Assembly (NCBI GenBank): GCA_024688885.1
Contig: JAILDV010000046.1
Location: 1-64,000 of the forward strand
DNA: 64,000 nucleotides
Direction: 5' to 3'
DNA from: Bacteroidaceae bacterium
GTDB lineage: Bacteria > Bacteroidota > Bacteroidia > Bacteroidales > Bacteroidaceae
Positions within the stretch are counted from its first letter, which is position 1, and every line of letters starts with the position of its first letter. Below, piece after piece: positions 41,655-51,068 of this stretch. The notes under the pieces are model-generated. The model did no database searches, was not told where the DNA came from, and saw nothing but the letters and a program-made list of their open reading frames with translations. A program made the position numbers and the translations under genes.

Positions 41655-42851
41655 TTATAATCTTACTCCGAATGCTGCATTTGCGAACCAGTCATTCAGT
41701 CGTCCGCTATTACCTTTGTGATGATAACCGAAGTTGTAGAACTGACCGTTCAAGTTCACGAAGTAGCGGCTCCAACTATAGGTGAGCGAAAGGCGTGCAT
41801 TGAAATTCAGTCTGATGCGGTTGTTGTGTGCATCAGTACCCATTGCTTGAATACGGTAATCCTCAGGTTCCAATTCGTCTGCATCATGTTCCTCTTCATC
41901 TATTGCCAACTGACGCAAATTTGAGTCAAAGTTATATGCCTTCACTCGGTTGTAAAGCGTGACCATTGGCATTGCCATTGCGCTGATGAGCCAACCTTTG
42001 GCAGGCACATAGTTGTAGCCGTATCCGGCTCCTACATTCGCTTCCCACTGCTTGATGCGTCCTACATCATTCATGAATAGAATCATGTCTGCATTAGTGT
42101 TGTCATCGAAGCGGAAGTCCGAATAGTAGAACATGGCACCAGCCAGCCAGGAACCAGCCGACCGTTTCTGAATCACACTTTGGCGATAGGCAGCTTTATA
42201 GGAAAAACGTCGTTTGTTGAAGATGTAGTAACCGTCCAGCACCATCGTCTTGGCTTTGATGGGGGAGGCGAGAATCCATTTGTGGGTTTGGCTCTCCCAT
42301 TCAGGGTCACCACCATCTTCAGGATAAAAATTTCCCTCTAATTTCACTTGAGGCTCTTTCGTCTTAAACTCGTGTAGGCGAAAGTGCACGCAGTACCACG
42401 TGCCCGAACTACTCAACGAAAAGTCTCTACCTTTGTCACCTGCAACGTTGAAGGCATAGTGTGCTGCAAGTCCCTTGTATCCTACACGTACACCTACAGA
42501 GGTGGATACATCGGTGCGGATACGCGGCTGGCATTTCACATCACCTTCGGCACCGAAGTTTGCACCATCGATAGTCGATTTCATCTGAAGGTCGGATTGG
42601 CTGAGGTAGCTGTCCAAACTGATGCGCCAGACTTGTTTTGGGTTCTGGATATAGAGCGTATCTACATTCTTTACCCACTTTTTATCAACAAAATCTTTGG
42701 CCTTGTTGAAGAGCTTGTTCTTGTTTGTACTCTCAACAGGCTGCGTTTGCGCCTCTTGGCGAGTGTTCCCCGCGTCCACATCCACGTCCAGTTGGGCATA
42801 CCCCATCAGGGATGTCAGTGTCAGACAACTGTAAATGAGTAATTTTTTCAT
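41655..42851 (-). CDS. DUF4421-type outer-membrane beta-barrel protein
   Basis: 398 residues with a signal peptide (MKKLLIYSCLTLTSLMGYAQ). The sequence alternates aromatic and polar residues with turns every 10-15 residues (AAHYAFNVAGDKGRDFSLSSSGTWYCVHFRLHEF) and ends in a barrel-type C-terminal strand (NAAFGVRL). It matches my memory of DUF4421 proteins. Six bp separate it from the BMP lipoprotein gene. It may be the outer-membrane partner of the two ligand-binding lipoproteins. Confidence 0.78.
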   Translation of the reverse strand: MKKLLIYSCLTLTSLMGYAQLDVDVDAGNTRQEAQTQPVESTNKNKLFNKAKDFVDKKWVKNVDTLYIQNPKQVWRISLDSYLSQSDLQMKSTIDGANFGAEGDVKCQPRIRTDVSTSVGVRVGYKGLAAHYAFNVAGDKGRDFSLSSSGTWYCVHFRLHEFKTKEPQVKLEGNFYPEDGGDPEWESQTHKWILASPIKAKTMVLDGYYIFNKRRFSYKAAYRQSVIQKRSAGSWLAGAMFYYSDFRFDDNTNADMILFMNDVGRIKQWEANVGAGYGYNYVPAKGWLISAMAMPMVTLYNRVKAYNFDSNLRQLAIDEEEHDADELEPEDYRIQAMGTDAHNNRIRLNFNARLSLTYSWSRYFVNLNGQFYNFGYHHKGNSGRLNDWFANAAFGVRL

Positions 42852-42900
42852 GGTCTCTCTATTTTTTGTGGTTACTCTATTTATGGTTACAGTTTCTTTA

Positions 42901-43449
42901 TTATTGTGGCTTTTCTATGTTAGTTTTGCCACAACTTGGACAAACTTTTGCCGCTTTATTAGGGAGTTTGAAAGAGGCGCTGCAATCGTTACATACGTAA
43001 GTGGACAGAATCTTGATTTTGTTCTCGCCTTCCATATAGTTGGGCTCGACCACCTGCAGTGTCATTTGAGGAATGCCCGTCACTGCAAATTTCACGTTGT
43101 AGTAAACACCGGCTACGTCGCCTTTGTCCACATGCACTGTTCCACGTGCGTCGGGCAACGTATAAGTGTAAGTGGCTGCGTTGCCATCATAGTTCTTTGC
43201 ATATTGGCCAACTAACTTCTGAGCATCAGTCTGAGTCTCAATGCCAATCTCGTAGCAGCCCTGCTCGTTGAGTTCACCGAACACAACAGCGCCGTCCTCA
43301 TCAATCAGTCGGGTCTTCAATTCCTTTACAGCCTTGTCGCCCAGTTCCTTACTGTTGTTGTCATCGTCATCGCTGCTGCATGAGATGAACGCACTTGTTG
43401 CACATACCATTAAGGTTGCCAAAGAAAGAAAAAATTTGTTTGTTTTCAT
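42901..43449 (-). CDS. lipoprotein with C-terminal zinc-ribbon/rubredoxin-like motif
   Basis: 182 residues from ATG 43449. The ORF-track start at 43695 would add 82 residues from intergenic DNA and the next gene and lacks a signal. The chosen start gives MKTNKFFLSLATLMVCATSAFISC with lipobox Cys 24 and an acidic tether (SSDDDDNNS). The middle is beta-rich. The C-terminus has two CxxC pairs (CNDCSASF...CPSCGK), a metal knuckle unusual for an exported lipoprotein. It lies 49 bp upstream of the DUF4421 gene. Confidence 0.78.
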   Translation of the reverse strand: MKTNKFFLSLATLMVCATSAFISCSSDDDDNNSKELGDKAVKELKTRLIDEDGAVVFGELNEQGCYEIGIETQTDAQKLVGQYAKNYDGNAATYTYTLPDARGTVHVDKGDVAGVYYNVKFAVTGIPQMTLQVVEPNYMEGENKIKILSTYVCNDCSASFKLPNKAAKVCPSCGKTNIEKPQ

Positions 43450-43504
43450 TTGTTTTTGATTTTTAGGTTTGACATTAATATAAATAATTGATAAATAATT
43501 GTTG

Positions 43505-44506
43505 TTAAAATTGCTCAAGGATTCTGATTCGCTCTGCAGTGCTCGGATGGGTGCTGAAAAGCGATTGTAGTTTGTCGAAAAAACTCTGTGTCGTTTTCTT
43601 TGGATGAATGATGTAGAGTTGGGCAATGTCTTCACGTTGGATGTGCCCAAGTCCAGGATAAGCAGAAATCTTTCGGAGGGCAGAAGCAAGGGCAAGAGGG
43701 TTGCGTGTCAGTTCTGCACCACCTGCATCTGCCATGAATTCACGTTTGCGTGAAATGGCAAAACGTGTGAGGAGTGTGAGGAAATAAGCAATGGCAGCAC
43801 AGACGATGGCTGCTATAATGACCACGATGATGGCAACACCACCACCTCCCTTACCATTGGAACGGCGTGAAGAGCCTCCACTCCAAAGGAAAACACGAAG
43901 TACACCACGAGTCAGGACAGTCAGCACAGTGGAGAGGATGCCCACAAACACGATGCTGACAATAAGTACACGGGTATCACGATTGCGGATATGAGTCAAT
44001 TCATGTGCAATCACCCCTTCTAGTTCTGCATCATCCAGATATTCGATGATGCCTCGAGTCAAGGTCACTGTGTAACTCTTCTGATTGATGCCCGAGGCAA
44101 AGGCATTGAGTTGAGGATCCTCAATGATGTTCACTTTTGGCATTGGCATACCGCAACTCATGCAGAGATTCTCCACTAGGTTATACACACGTGGATTCTC
44201 CTTGCGCTCGAGTGGCTTTGCTCCTGTAGCATGCTGAATCATCTGGGCATTGAACGTGTAGGCAATAGCGAGCCAGATAGCCACAATGATAACTGCCCAG
44301 GGTGCCCACCCGAGCCACATCTCATTGATGATGCTGGTGTCGAGGTAGAACTGTTCATTGCCGTACATGTCGTAGGTGCTCTGCACACCAAAAATGCAGC
44401 AGAACACCCACAACATGCCGAGGATGATGCATGGGAACATCAGGAGCAACATCATGCTGTTCCAGTTGTTCCTTACAATTTGAGATTGTATGCCGACGTA
44501 TTGCAT
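43505..44506 (-). CDS. M48-family (HtpX-like) membrane metalloprotease
   Basis: 333 residues. Two N-terminal membrane helices, a zinc protease domain with HELTH in GVIAHELTHIRNRDTRVL, two more membrane helices (VFVGILSTVLTVLT and VAIIVVIIAAIVCAAIAYFL) and the third ligand region REFMADAGGAELT. HtpX-like enzymes degrade misfolded membrane proteins. A Gly/Ser-rich loop (GGSSRRSNGKGGGG) precedes the last helices. It follows lemA by 9 bp; LemA-M48 pairs are common in bacteria. Confidence 0.9.
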   Translation of the reverse strand: MQYVGIQSQIVRNNWNSMMLLLMFPCIILGMLWVFCCIFGVQSTYDMYGNEQFYLDTSIINEMWLGWAPWAVIIVAIWLAIAYTFNAQMIQHATGAKPLERKENPRVYNLVENLCMSCGMPMPKVNIIEDPQLNAFASGINQKSYTVTLTRGIIEYLDDAELEGVIAHELTHIRNRDTRVLIVSIVFVGILSTVLTVLTRGVLRVFLWSGGSSRRSNGKGGGGVAIIVVIIAAIVCAAIAYFLTLLTRFAISRKREFMADAGGAELTRNPLALASALRKISAYPGLGHIQREDIAQLYIIHPKKTTQSFFDKLQSLFSTHPSTAERIRILEQF

Positions 44507-44515
44507 TCGGGGCTT

Positions 44516-45079
44516 TTAGAACTTGATTTCAGGTGCCTTCTCCACTTCTGCACGCTGAGAAGCCTCGATTTCGTACATGGCTTCCTTGTGGAATCCGAAC
44601 ATGCCAGCAAAGATGTTGCTTGGGAAACTCTGCACAGCGTTGTTCAGTTCACGGGTAGCAGAGTTGAAGAAGCGACGAACAGCAGCCAACTTGTTCTCGA
44701 TGTCTGCCAATTCGCCTTGCAACTGCATGAAGTTCTGGTTTGCCTTCAGGTCAGGATAAGCCTCCACCTGCACCTTCAAGCCAGCCAGAGCAGAAGTCAA
44801 CTGCTGGTCAGCCTTGATCTTGTCATCGATGCTTGATGCATTCACACCCGCTGTACGTGCAGCAGTGATGTTCTCCAGAAGTTCCTTCTCATGAGTGGCA
44901 TAGCCTTTCACCGTAGCCACCAACTGGGGCACAAGGTCAAAACGCTGCTTCAACTGCACATCGATGTCAGCGAAAGCATTCTCACGATTGTTACGCAGTC
45001 TCACAAGGTTGTTGTACATGCCGATGATGGCAAGGATAATCACAACAACAACCGCAATAATGATAATAGTTGTAACCAT
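44516..45079 (-). CDS. lemA: LemA family protein
   Basis: 187 residues. One N-terminal membrane helix (TIIIIAVVVVIILAIIGMY) is followed by a long helical domain. It has the family signatures YNNLVRLRNNRENAFADIDVQLKQRFDLVPQLV and VEAYPDLKANQNFMQLQGELADIENKLAAVRRFFNSATRELN. Function is not firmly known; LemA proteins are often next to M48 proteases. It is the first gene of the row that runs to the legumain fusion and has its own TACCTTTG promoter. Confidence 0.93.
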   Translation of the reverse strand: MVTTIIIIAVVVVIILAIIGMYNNLVRLRNNRENAFADIDVQLKQRFDLVPQLVATVKGYATHEKELLENITAARTAGVNASSIDDKIKADQQLTSALAGLKVQVEAYPDLKANQNFMQLQGELADIENKLAAVRRFFNSATRELNNAVQSFPSNIFAGMFGFHKEAMYEIEASQRAEVEKAPEIKF

Positions 45080-45149
45080 AGTTGTTTGATAGTTTAGTAG
45101 TATATAGTTATTAGTAATGATGTTCTTTACGATTCATCATATTTGGTTG

Positions 45150-45157
45150 CAAAGGTA
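45150..45157 (-). promoter_or_regulatory. -7 promoter element for lemA and possibly the whole 38.5-45 kb row
   Basis: TACCTTTG on the minus strand, 70 bp before lemA. I find no convincing TAnnTTTG element before the genes at 43449, 42851, 41648 or 40591, so the row may be one transcript. Confidence 0.6.
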
Positions 45158-45248
45158 GTGTAAAAATGGTAACCGACCAAATTTTTAACGAATTTATATA
45201 AAACTCGCCTATGGGGTGTTCTGTTTTTGTTTTTTGTGACAATGCCTC

Positions 45249-45386
45249 AATATTCCACAAACGAAACAAAGCATCACGAATACACATACTCGCGCAACAC
45301 GAAGTCATAAGGGAGTCCATGTGGAAGTCACAAGGCGGGGCATCATGAAGTCACACGTTAGAGAGTACGAAGCAGCCTGTTGTGGA
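45249..45386. repeat. 23-bp-period tandem array B
   Basis: Six diverged units keep an exact 23-bp step (unit starts 45249, 45272, 45295, 45318, 45341, 45364), with the shared core CACGAAGTCACA. It lies in the gap between the lemA promoter and the protease gene at 45435. Confidence 0.75.
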
Positions 45387-45434
45387 ATAAGATAGTTATG
45401 TCACAGCCTTCTAATTATATGAAAATCATTTTCT

Positions 45435-47291
45435 TCATTTTATCTTAATACCATAGAATTTCCAACTACTATCCTCGGACTCTATTAAATCTATTGAAGT
45501 CGTAGAGGCAGGAATAGGTGGAAAATATAATGTGAAGGTTATATCATTCGTAAAGGTAGTTCTTTCAGGTGCAATTTTTATCCCTTCTGCCTTTGTCATG
45601 GTATATGTAATCCCATCTACCATTATATAGGTTTTTCCATCTATATTACACCACTGATTCTGACCGATGTATGGGATTTCGAGGGTTACGGATGTGTAAT
45701 CATTTCCCGTATAGACGCTTTTAATTTTCACTCTTTCTGCTGTAGTACTTCTTACTGTAGGAGAATTAACCGTAGTGACCGAAGGTGTGGAATTCCCAGA
45801 AGAAGATAAACTTTCATCACTTGTATTTGAACATTTTATCAGATAGACAAAGTTCTTTATTTGTTTCACCTGTTCTTTTAATTCCTTTCCATTAATAGTG
45901 GAAATTGTAGGAAGAATGGCGGAAGACGCCACACTCTCTACCAAGTTTTTTAGGTAGGACGTTTTTATAGCATAATTAGCATTCTCTGCATCTGCATGTT
46001 TTGCACACACAATGCCTACTAAATTACCTTTCATGTCAAACATAGGGCCACCACTATTACCAGGCTGCACTGGCACAGAAATCTGATAAGTGGTAACATT
46101 TCCTTCATATCCACTTCGCGAACTTACAATTCCATTTGTTAACTTAACTTCTTCACCCATCGTTTGAGTTAACGGATAACCTAAGACATACACATTTTCA
46201 CCAACATCTACCATTGAAGATTTGAAGGCATATGGGGGATTGCCAAAGCCAGAAAAATCTTTATCCGAAATTTTAAGTAATGACAAATCACTTACTTTGT
46301 CTACACCAACAATGGTTGCTTTATACCCTTTTGAGAAATCTCCTTTTACACCAAAAATCTCTATCGTTTTAGCCTCTCCTGCAACATGATAGTTTGTGAC
46401 AACATAACCATCTTTCAAAGCAAAACCACTTCCAGACCATTGCGTTATACTCTCTGTCGTCGCATTTGAAGTATTTCTACCCTCCATTCTTATATATTGA
46501 GATTCCCCATCCTCTTCTTTTATGGTCATAACTCCATCATCAAAAGCAACAGTAATATTCTTTTGTGTTCGATTACTAATAATTCTTCTCCCTTTGAATA
46601 TATTGGGATATGCCGTGGGGGTTAATGTAGCCCAAACACTCATGATGTCCCAACCTACAAGTTTCTCTCTATTAAGAAGAGCATAATGACCCTCACTTTC
46701 CACAAACGCCAATTTCCAAGGGTCATCAAGACCCTCATATTTTCCTGCATAAATACTTTTTGCACCTTCAATAATCTCTTGTAAAATCTCATTTGCTTCT
46801 TTCTCATCTTCTGGATATAGGCATTCTTCTATTTGAATACCATACCAATAGGGATCAGATGTACTTTCACCCATAATAGATATTTCTCGTACTCCTACTG
46901 GAATCGGAGGGAAAAACACACGCATCATCCAACGTACAGGACGACCTCCAAAATCGGTAGAATAATCGTATTTTACATCAAACACTGATTCTTCATATCG
47001 CCCTTGATTATTTATTAAGCGTTCAACACCTATTGCCTTCTCCTTCATAATTTCCCCACTATCGGGGTCTGTATATTGAAGAAAAGTGTTCGATTTGATA
47101 CGTATCCAAGATTTCCCTCCTGACAAGATATAATCTTGGAAATCTATATTTACTGCAGTGCATTCACTATTAACGGATACAGCATATATGCTAATAGCAT
47201 TCTTTTGTTGCTTAACATAAGGAGTTTCCGAGATTTGAGAATACAAATTTACAGATATACAAACCATTAATAGGAATAAAATCTTTCTCAT
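45435..47291 (-). CDS. secreted trypsin/HtrA-like serine protease flanked by duplicated beta domains
   Basis: 618 residues. Signal peptide MRKILFLLMVCISVNLYSQ. N-terminal beta domain (about 30-160), linker region, then a chymotrypsin-fold protease (about 275-455) with the triad His in VVTNYHVAG, Asp in VSDLSLLKI and Ser in VQPGNSGGPMF. No PDZ domain follows. The last 110 residues repeat the N-terminal domain, with matching endings FFPPIPVGVREISIMGES and YFPPIPASTTSIDLIESE, each followed by a Trp/Tyr-Gly-Ile-x-Ile segment. The gene is clearly more AT-rich than its neighbours, suggesting transfer. Confidence 0.85.
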   Translation of the reverse strand: MRKILFLLMVCISVNLYSQISETPYVKQQKNAISIYAVSVNSECTAVNIDFQDYILSGGKSWIRIKSNTFLQYTDPDSGEIMKEKAIGVERLINNQGRYEESVFDVKYDYSTDFGGRPVRWMMRVFFPPIPVGVREISIMGESTSDPYWYGIQIEECLYPEDEKEANEILQEIIEGAKSIYAGKYEGLDDPWKLAFVESEGHYALLNREKLVGWDIMSVWATLTPTAYPNIFKGRRIISNRTQKNITVAFDDGVMTIKEEDGESQYIRMEGRNTSNATTESITQWSGSGFALKDGYVVTNYHVAGEAKTIEIFGVKGDFSKGYKATIVGVDKVSDLSLLKISDKDFSGFGNPPYAFKSSMVDVGENVYVLGYPLTQTMGEEVKLTNGIVSSRSGYEGNVTTYQISVPVQPGNSGGPMFDMKGNLVGIVCAKHADAENANYAIKTSYLKNLVESVASSAILPTISTINGKELKEQVKQIKNFVYLIKCSNTSDESLSSSGNSTPSVTTVNSPTVRSTTAERVKIKSVYTGNDYTSVTLEIPYIGQNQWCNIDGKTYIMVDGITYTMTKAEGIKIAPERTTFTNDITFTLYFPPIPASTTSIDLIESEDSSWKFYGIKIK

Positions 47292-48079
47292 AATAAAGTA
47301 TATTTAATTCTAATTTTTGACATATTTACTTTTCCTTTCAAATTCATATTGTCTTCCAAAATCCTTTTCTGGATTATAGTTGCACCTTTGTGCATAAAAG
47401 GAAACAACGTTACAGTTTTTATTGAAGCATGAGGGCTTATTTTAAATTAACACCAATTTTTCTTTCATTTTCATGCTTTCTTCTGCTGCAAATTCTTTAT
47501 TATGTTGAAAATAAAATCGAAATTCACGTTTGTCCGTGTAATACTTCTCTTTAGAGTTGATCACACATGCAAAGATACAGTCATTTATACGCTTTACCAA
47601 ATAATATTACACAAAAACTTATTTTTTCTCTCAATATTAACCTTTTTTGTTGCATTTTTCTCTTTCACATGCTCTTCCTTCTCTCTTCCACACTCGTATT
47701 TACGTCCCTTTCGTGCTCATTTATATCACTCCTGCGTATTAAATTTGTAGTGTTGCCGTATCGCGTTTTATTTTGAAAGTTGCAAATTTATTTTTGAAAG
47801 TTTCAAATATTTTTTTGCAACTTTCAAATTATTTTTTCAAAGTTTCAAATTATATTCGATGTGGGCAAGACATAAAAATGGATGCGCAGGAGGCTTGTAA
47901 ATGGGTGTGGGGGAGCAGTTGAAAGGGGCGTGTCGAAGACATGAATAGGGGAGTGGAGGAGATGTTTTTTCATGTGTTAGTTTCGTTTTTTCCGTACCGT
48001 TGGCTTCGCCGAAGGTACTTGCGTTCGACAATAAAAGTGAAAAAAGGCTTTTTCCCTTTGTATTGTGCTCACTTATTCG
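47292..48079. other. 850-bp AT-rich intergenic region
   Basis: No convincing gene. The 82-residue plus-strand ORF at 47502 is Phe/Leu-rich low-complexity and looks like chance. The region holds a cluster of TTTGAAA palindromes (47772-47850) and the hairpin-like TTGGCTTCGCCGAAGG near 48000. Composition matches the AT-rich protease gene beside it, so both may have arrived together. Confidence 0.5.
47772..47851. repeat. TTTGAAA palindrome cluster
   Basis: TTTGAAAGTTGCAAA (47772-47786) and its exact reverse complement (47814-47828) flank TTTGAAAGTTTCAAA (47793-47807), itself palindromic. A further TCAAAGTTTCAAA follows. It may be a cruciform-forming element or a set of binding sites. Confidence 0.7.
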
Positions 48080-48087
48080 TACCTTTG
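48080..48087 (+). promoter_or_regulatory. -7 promoter element for alaS
   Basis: TACCTTTG, 53 bp before the alaS start. Confidence 0.65.
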
Positions 48088-48140
48088 CAGTCGTTTTTGT
48101 AAAATAGTGAATTGTAAATTGTCAAATAGTCAATAAATCG

Positions 48141-50867
48141 ATGACAGCAAAAGAAATACGTGAGTCTTTCAAGAAGTTTTTTGAAAGCAAGGAGCACTTG
48201 ATTGTGCCATCGGCTCCGATGGTGGTGAAGGATGACCCCACACTGATGTTCACCAATGCGGGTATGAATCAGTTTAAGGATATCATTCTGGGTAATGCCA
48301 CTCCGAAATGCAGGCGTCAGGCTGACTCGCAGAAATGTCTGCGTGTGAGCGGTAAGCATAACGACTTGGAGGAGGTGGGACACGACACCTACCACCACAC
48401 CATGTTTGAGATGTTGGGTAACTGGTCGTTTGGCGACTACTTCAAGAAGGAGGCCATCTCGTGGGCTTGGGAGTACATCGTAGATGTGCTGAAAATTGAC
48501 CCGAAAGACCTCTATGCGACGGTGTTTGAGGGCAGTCCAGAGGAGGGTCTGTCCCGTGATGATGAGGCTGCCAGCATCTGGGAACAGTTCTTGCCGAAAG
48601 ACCACATCATCAATGGCAATAAGCACGACAACTTCTGGGAGATGGGCGACACGGGTCCTTGTGGCCCTTGTTCTGAGATTCATGTGGATTCTCGTTCGGA
48701 GGAAGAGAAGGCAAAGGTGCCTGGTCGTGAACTGGTGAATAAAGACCACCCGCAGGTGATTGAGATATGGAACCTCGTGTTCATGCAGTATAACCGCAAG
48801 GCTGACGGTTCGCTTGAAGGACTTCCTGCCAAGGTGATTGACACGGGTATGGGCTTTGAGCGTCTGGTGCGCACGCTGCAAGGTAAGACTTCTAACTATG
48901 ATACTGACGTTTTCCAACCGCTCATTAAGGTGCTGGGTGATATGGCGGGATGCAAGTATGGTGAGGATGAGAAGACGGACATTGCCATGCGTGTGGTGGT
49001 GGATCACTTACGTGCCATCGCTTTTGCTATTGCTGACGGTCAATTACCATCCAACGCTAAGGCTGGCTATGTGATTCGCCGCATTCTTCGTCGTGCTGTC
49101 CGCTATGGTTACACGTTCCTTGGTCAGAAAGAGGCATTCATCTATAAACTTGTGCCCACGCTCGTGGACGAGATGGGTGAGGCATTCCCCGAAATCGCTG
49201 CTCAACAGAAACTGGTGATGAAGGTGATGCAGGAGGAGGAGAGTTCGTTCCTCCGTACACTGGAAAACGGTATCAAACTCTTGCAAGGTGTCATTGACGA
49301 GACGAAGGCTGCTGGCAAGACGGAAATTGCGGGCGACAAGGCTTTCACCCTCTTCGATACATTCGGTTTCCCGCTCGACCTCACCGAACTCATTTGCCGC
49401 GAACAAGGTCTCACCGTCGATGAGAAAGGCTTCGACGTGTGCATGCAGGAGCAGAAAAACCGTGCCCGTAATGCCGCCGAAGTGAAACTGGGTGACTGGG
49501 TAAGCCCCCTCCCAACCTCCCCCAAGGGGGAGGAGTCTTTTACCTCCCCATCCCTCCCAACCTCCCCCAAGGGGGAGGAGTCCCGTCCGGATGGCAGTCT
49601 CTCCCCCTTGGGGGAGGCGGAAGGGGCTGAGTCCGTCTTTGTGGGTTACGATTTTACCGAACATCCTGCCCACATCGTCAAGTACCGTGAGGTTCAGCAG
49701 AAGAAGCGCACAGCCTATGAGGTCATCCTCGACAAGACTCCATTCTACGGAGAGATGGGTGGTGAAGTCGGCGATTCGGGTGTGCTTGTGAGCGAGAACG
49801 AGGAAATCAAGGTGCTTGACACGAAGAAGGAGAATGGTCTTTCCATCCATATTGTTGACAAACTGCCAGAGCACCCTGAGGCTGAGTTCATGGCGTGTGT
49901 GGATGTAGAACGTCGTCGTGCTATCGAGGCGAACCACACTTGTACACACTTGCTTGACGAGGCGCTGCGTGAGGTGCTGGGCACTCATGTGGAACAGAAG
50001 GGTTCGCTCGTCACAGCAGATGGTCTTCGTTTCGACTTCTCTCACTTCGAGAAGGTGACACCCGAGCAGTTGCGTGAGGTGGAACATATCGTCAATGCCA
50101 AGATTCGTGAGGACATCCCGTTGAAGGAGTATCGCGACTACCCGATAGAGAAAGCCAAGGAATTGGGTGCCATTGCCCTCTTTGGTGAGAAATATGGTGA
50201 CAAGGTGCGCGTGGTGCAGTTCGGCACCAGTGTGGAGTTCTGTGGTGGTTGTCATGCACAGAGCACTGGTCGCTTGGGTATGGTTCGTATCACAAGCGAA
50301 AGCAGCATTGCTGCAGGTGTGCGCCGCATCGAGGCCATCACGGGTAAGGCAGTGGAAGAAACCCTCGACAAGATGCAGGACTTCATGACAGACTTGAAGG
50401 GCTTGCTCAACAATGCGCCAGACTTGATGGCAACCATTCAGAAAGCCATTGCAGAGAACAAGGAACTGCAGGCACAGGTGGATGAGTTCAAGGCTCAGAA
50501 GGCTCAGCAGTTGAAGCAGGTGCTCATTGAGAAGGCACGTGAGGTGAATGGCGTGAAAGTCATCGCTGGTGTGCTCCCGATGGAGGCTCAGCACGTGAAG
50601 GACATCGCCTTCCAGCTTCGTGGTCAGTTCCCGGAACACCTGTTGGTGGTTATTGGCAGTGAGGCAGCTGGCAAACCCGCACTCACCGTGTCCCTCTCCG
50701 ATGACCTGGTGGCTGAGGGCAAGAATGCAGGTCAGTATGTTCGCGAGGCAGGCAAGCTGATTCAAGGTGGTGGTGGTGGACAACCTCACTTCGCTACAGC
50801 AGGCGGTAAGAACCCTGAAGGCTTGAAGGCTGCTGTTGACAAGATTGTAGAACTTGCCATCGGATAA
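48141..50867 (+). CDS. alaS: alanyl-tRNA synthetase
   Basis: 908 residues. Charges tRNA-Ala. The class II catalytic core starts with [16 protein letters not shown] and [10 protein letters not shown]; the editing domain has the zinc motif HTCTHLLDE (HxxxH) and [10 protein letters not shown]; the C-terminal C-Ala region ends with [14 protein letters not shown]. At residues about 454-496, in the linker before the editing domain, lies a foreign insertion ([20 protein letters not shown]...) made of palindromic type C elements. The gene ends at a strong terminator. Confidence 0.96.
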   Translation: MTAKEIRESFKKFFESKEHLIVPSAPMVVKDDPTLMFTNAGMNQFKDIILGNATPKCRRQADSQKCLRVSGKHNDLEEVGHDTYHHTMFEMLGNWSFGDYFKKEAISWAWEYIVDVLKIDPKDLYATVFEGSPEEGLSRDDEAASIWEQFLPKDHIINGNKHDNFWEMGDTGPCGPCSEIHVDSRSEEEKAKVPGRELVNKDHPQVIEIWNLVFMQYNRKADGSLEGLPAKVIDTGMGFERLVRTLQGKTSNYDTDVFQPLIKVLGDMAGCKYGEDEKTDIAMRVVVDHLRAIAFAIADGQLPSNAKAGYVIRRILRRAVRYGYTFLGQKEAFIYKLVPTLVDEMGEAFPEIAAQQKLVMKVMQEEESSFLRTLENGIKLLQGVIDETKAAGKTEIAGDKAFTLFDTFGFPLDLTELICREQGLTVDEKGFDVCMQEQKNRARNAAEVKLGDWVSPLPTSPKGEESFTSPSLPTSPKGEESRPDGSLSPLGEAEGAESVFVGYDFTEHPAHIVKYREVQQKKRTAYEVILDKTPFYGEMGGEVGDSGVLVSENEEIKVLDTKKENGLSIHIVDKLPEHPEAEFMACVDVERRRAIEANHTCTHLLDEALREVLGTHVEQKGSLVTADGLRFDFSHFEKVTPEQLREVEHIVNAKIREDIPLKEYRDYPIEKAKELGAIALFGEKYGDKVRVVQFGTSVEFCGGCHAQSTGRLGMVRITSESSIAAGVRRIEAITGKAVEETLDKMQDFMTDLKGLLNNAPDLMATIQKAIAENKELQAQVDEFKAQKAQQLKQVLIEKAREVNGVKVIAGVLPMEAQHVKDIAFQLRGQFPEHLLVVIGSEAAGKPALTVSLSDDLVAEGKNAGQYVREAGKLIQGGGGGQPHFATAGGKNPEGLKAAVDKIVELAIG
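49502..49628 (+). repeat. in-frame palindromic elements (type C) in alaS
   Basis: 127 bp bounded by AGCCCC and GGGGCT. It holds a tandem pair of left arms (CCTCCCCCAAGGGGGAGG at about 49516 and 49560) and one right arm (CTCCCCCTTGGGGGAGG). It encodes [27 protein letters not shown] and [13 protein letters not shown], without frameshift. Confidence 0.88.
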
Positions 50868-50884
50868 GACTAACATGATTGAAT

Positions 50885-50921
50885 GCGGCAAGCTGCGACT
50901 CTGCGGCTTGCCGCTTTTTTT
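50885..50921 (+). terminator. intrinsic terminator after alaS
   Basis: GCGGCAAGC pairs with GCTTGCCGC across a 12-base loop and is followed by seven T residues. It lies 18 bp after the stop codon. Confidence 0.85.
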
Positions 50922-51068
50922 GTTTTTGTAAACAGCTATCATTGAGCAAGTTGTTATATAATGGGGTGCGGTAGGCATGCCGAATGAAAGGATAGCATTC
51001 ACCGAACTTACATTAAAATTCACAGGGACGCCTCTTAACTTTAGGATAGTTTGTAGGTCTATATCAAT

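Noticed and set aside
47502-47750. 82-aa plus-strand ORF in the AT-rich gap
   Set aside because: Phe/Leu/Ser low-complexity, no promoter at the right distance and no homology I recognise.
49044-51023. 659-aa minus-strand ORF opposite alaS
   Set aside because: The plus strand encodes an unmistakable AlaRS. The minus frame is open only as a by-product of codon usage and has no recognisable domain.
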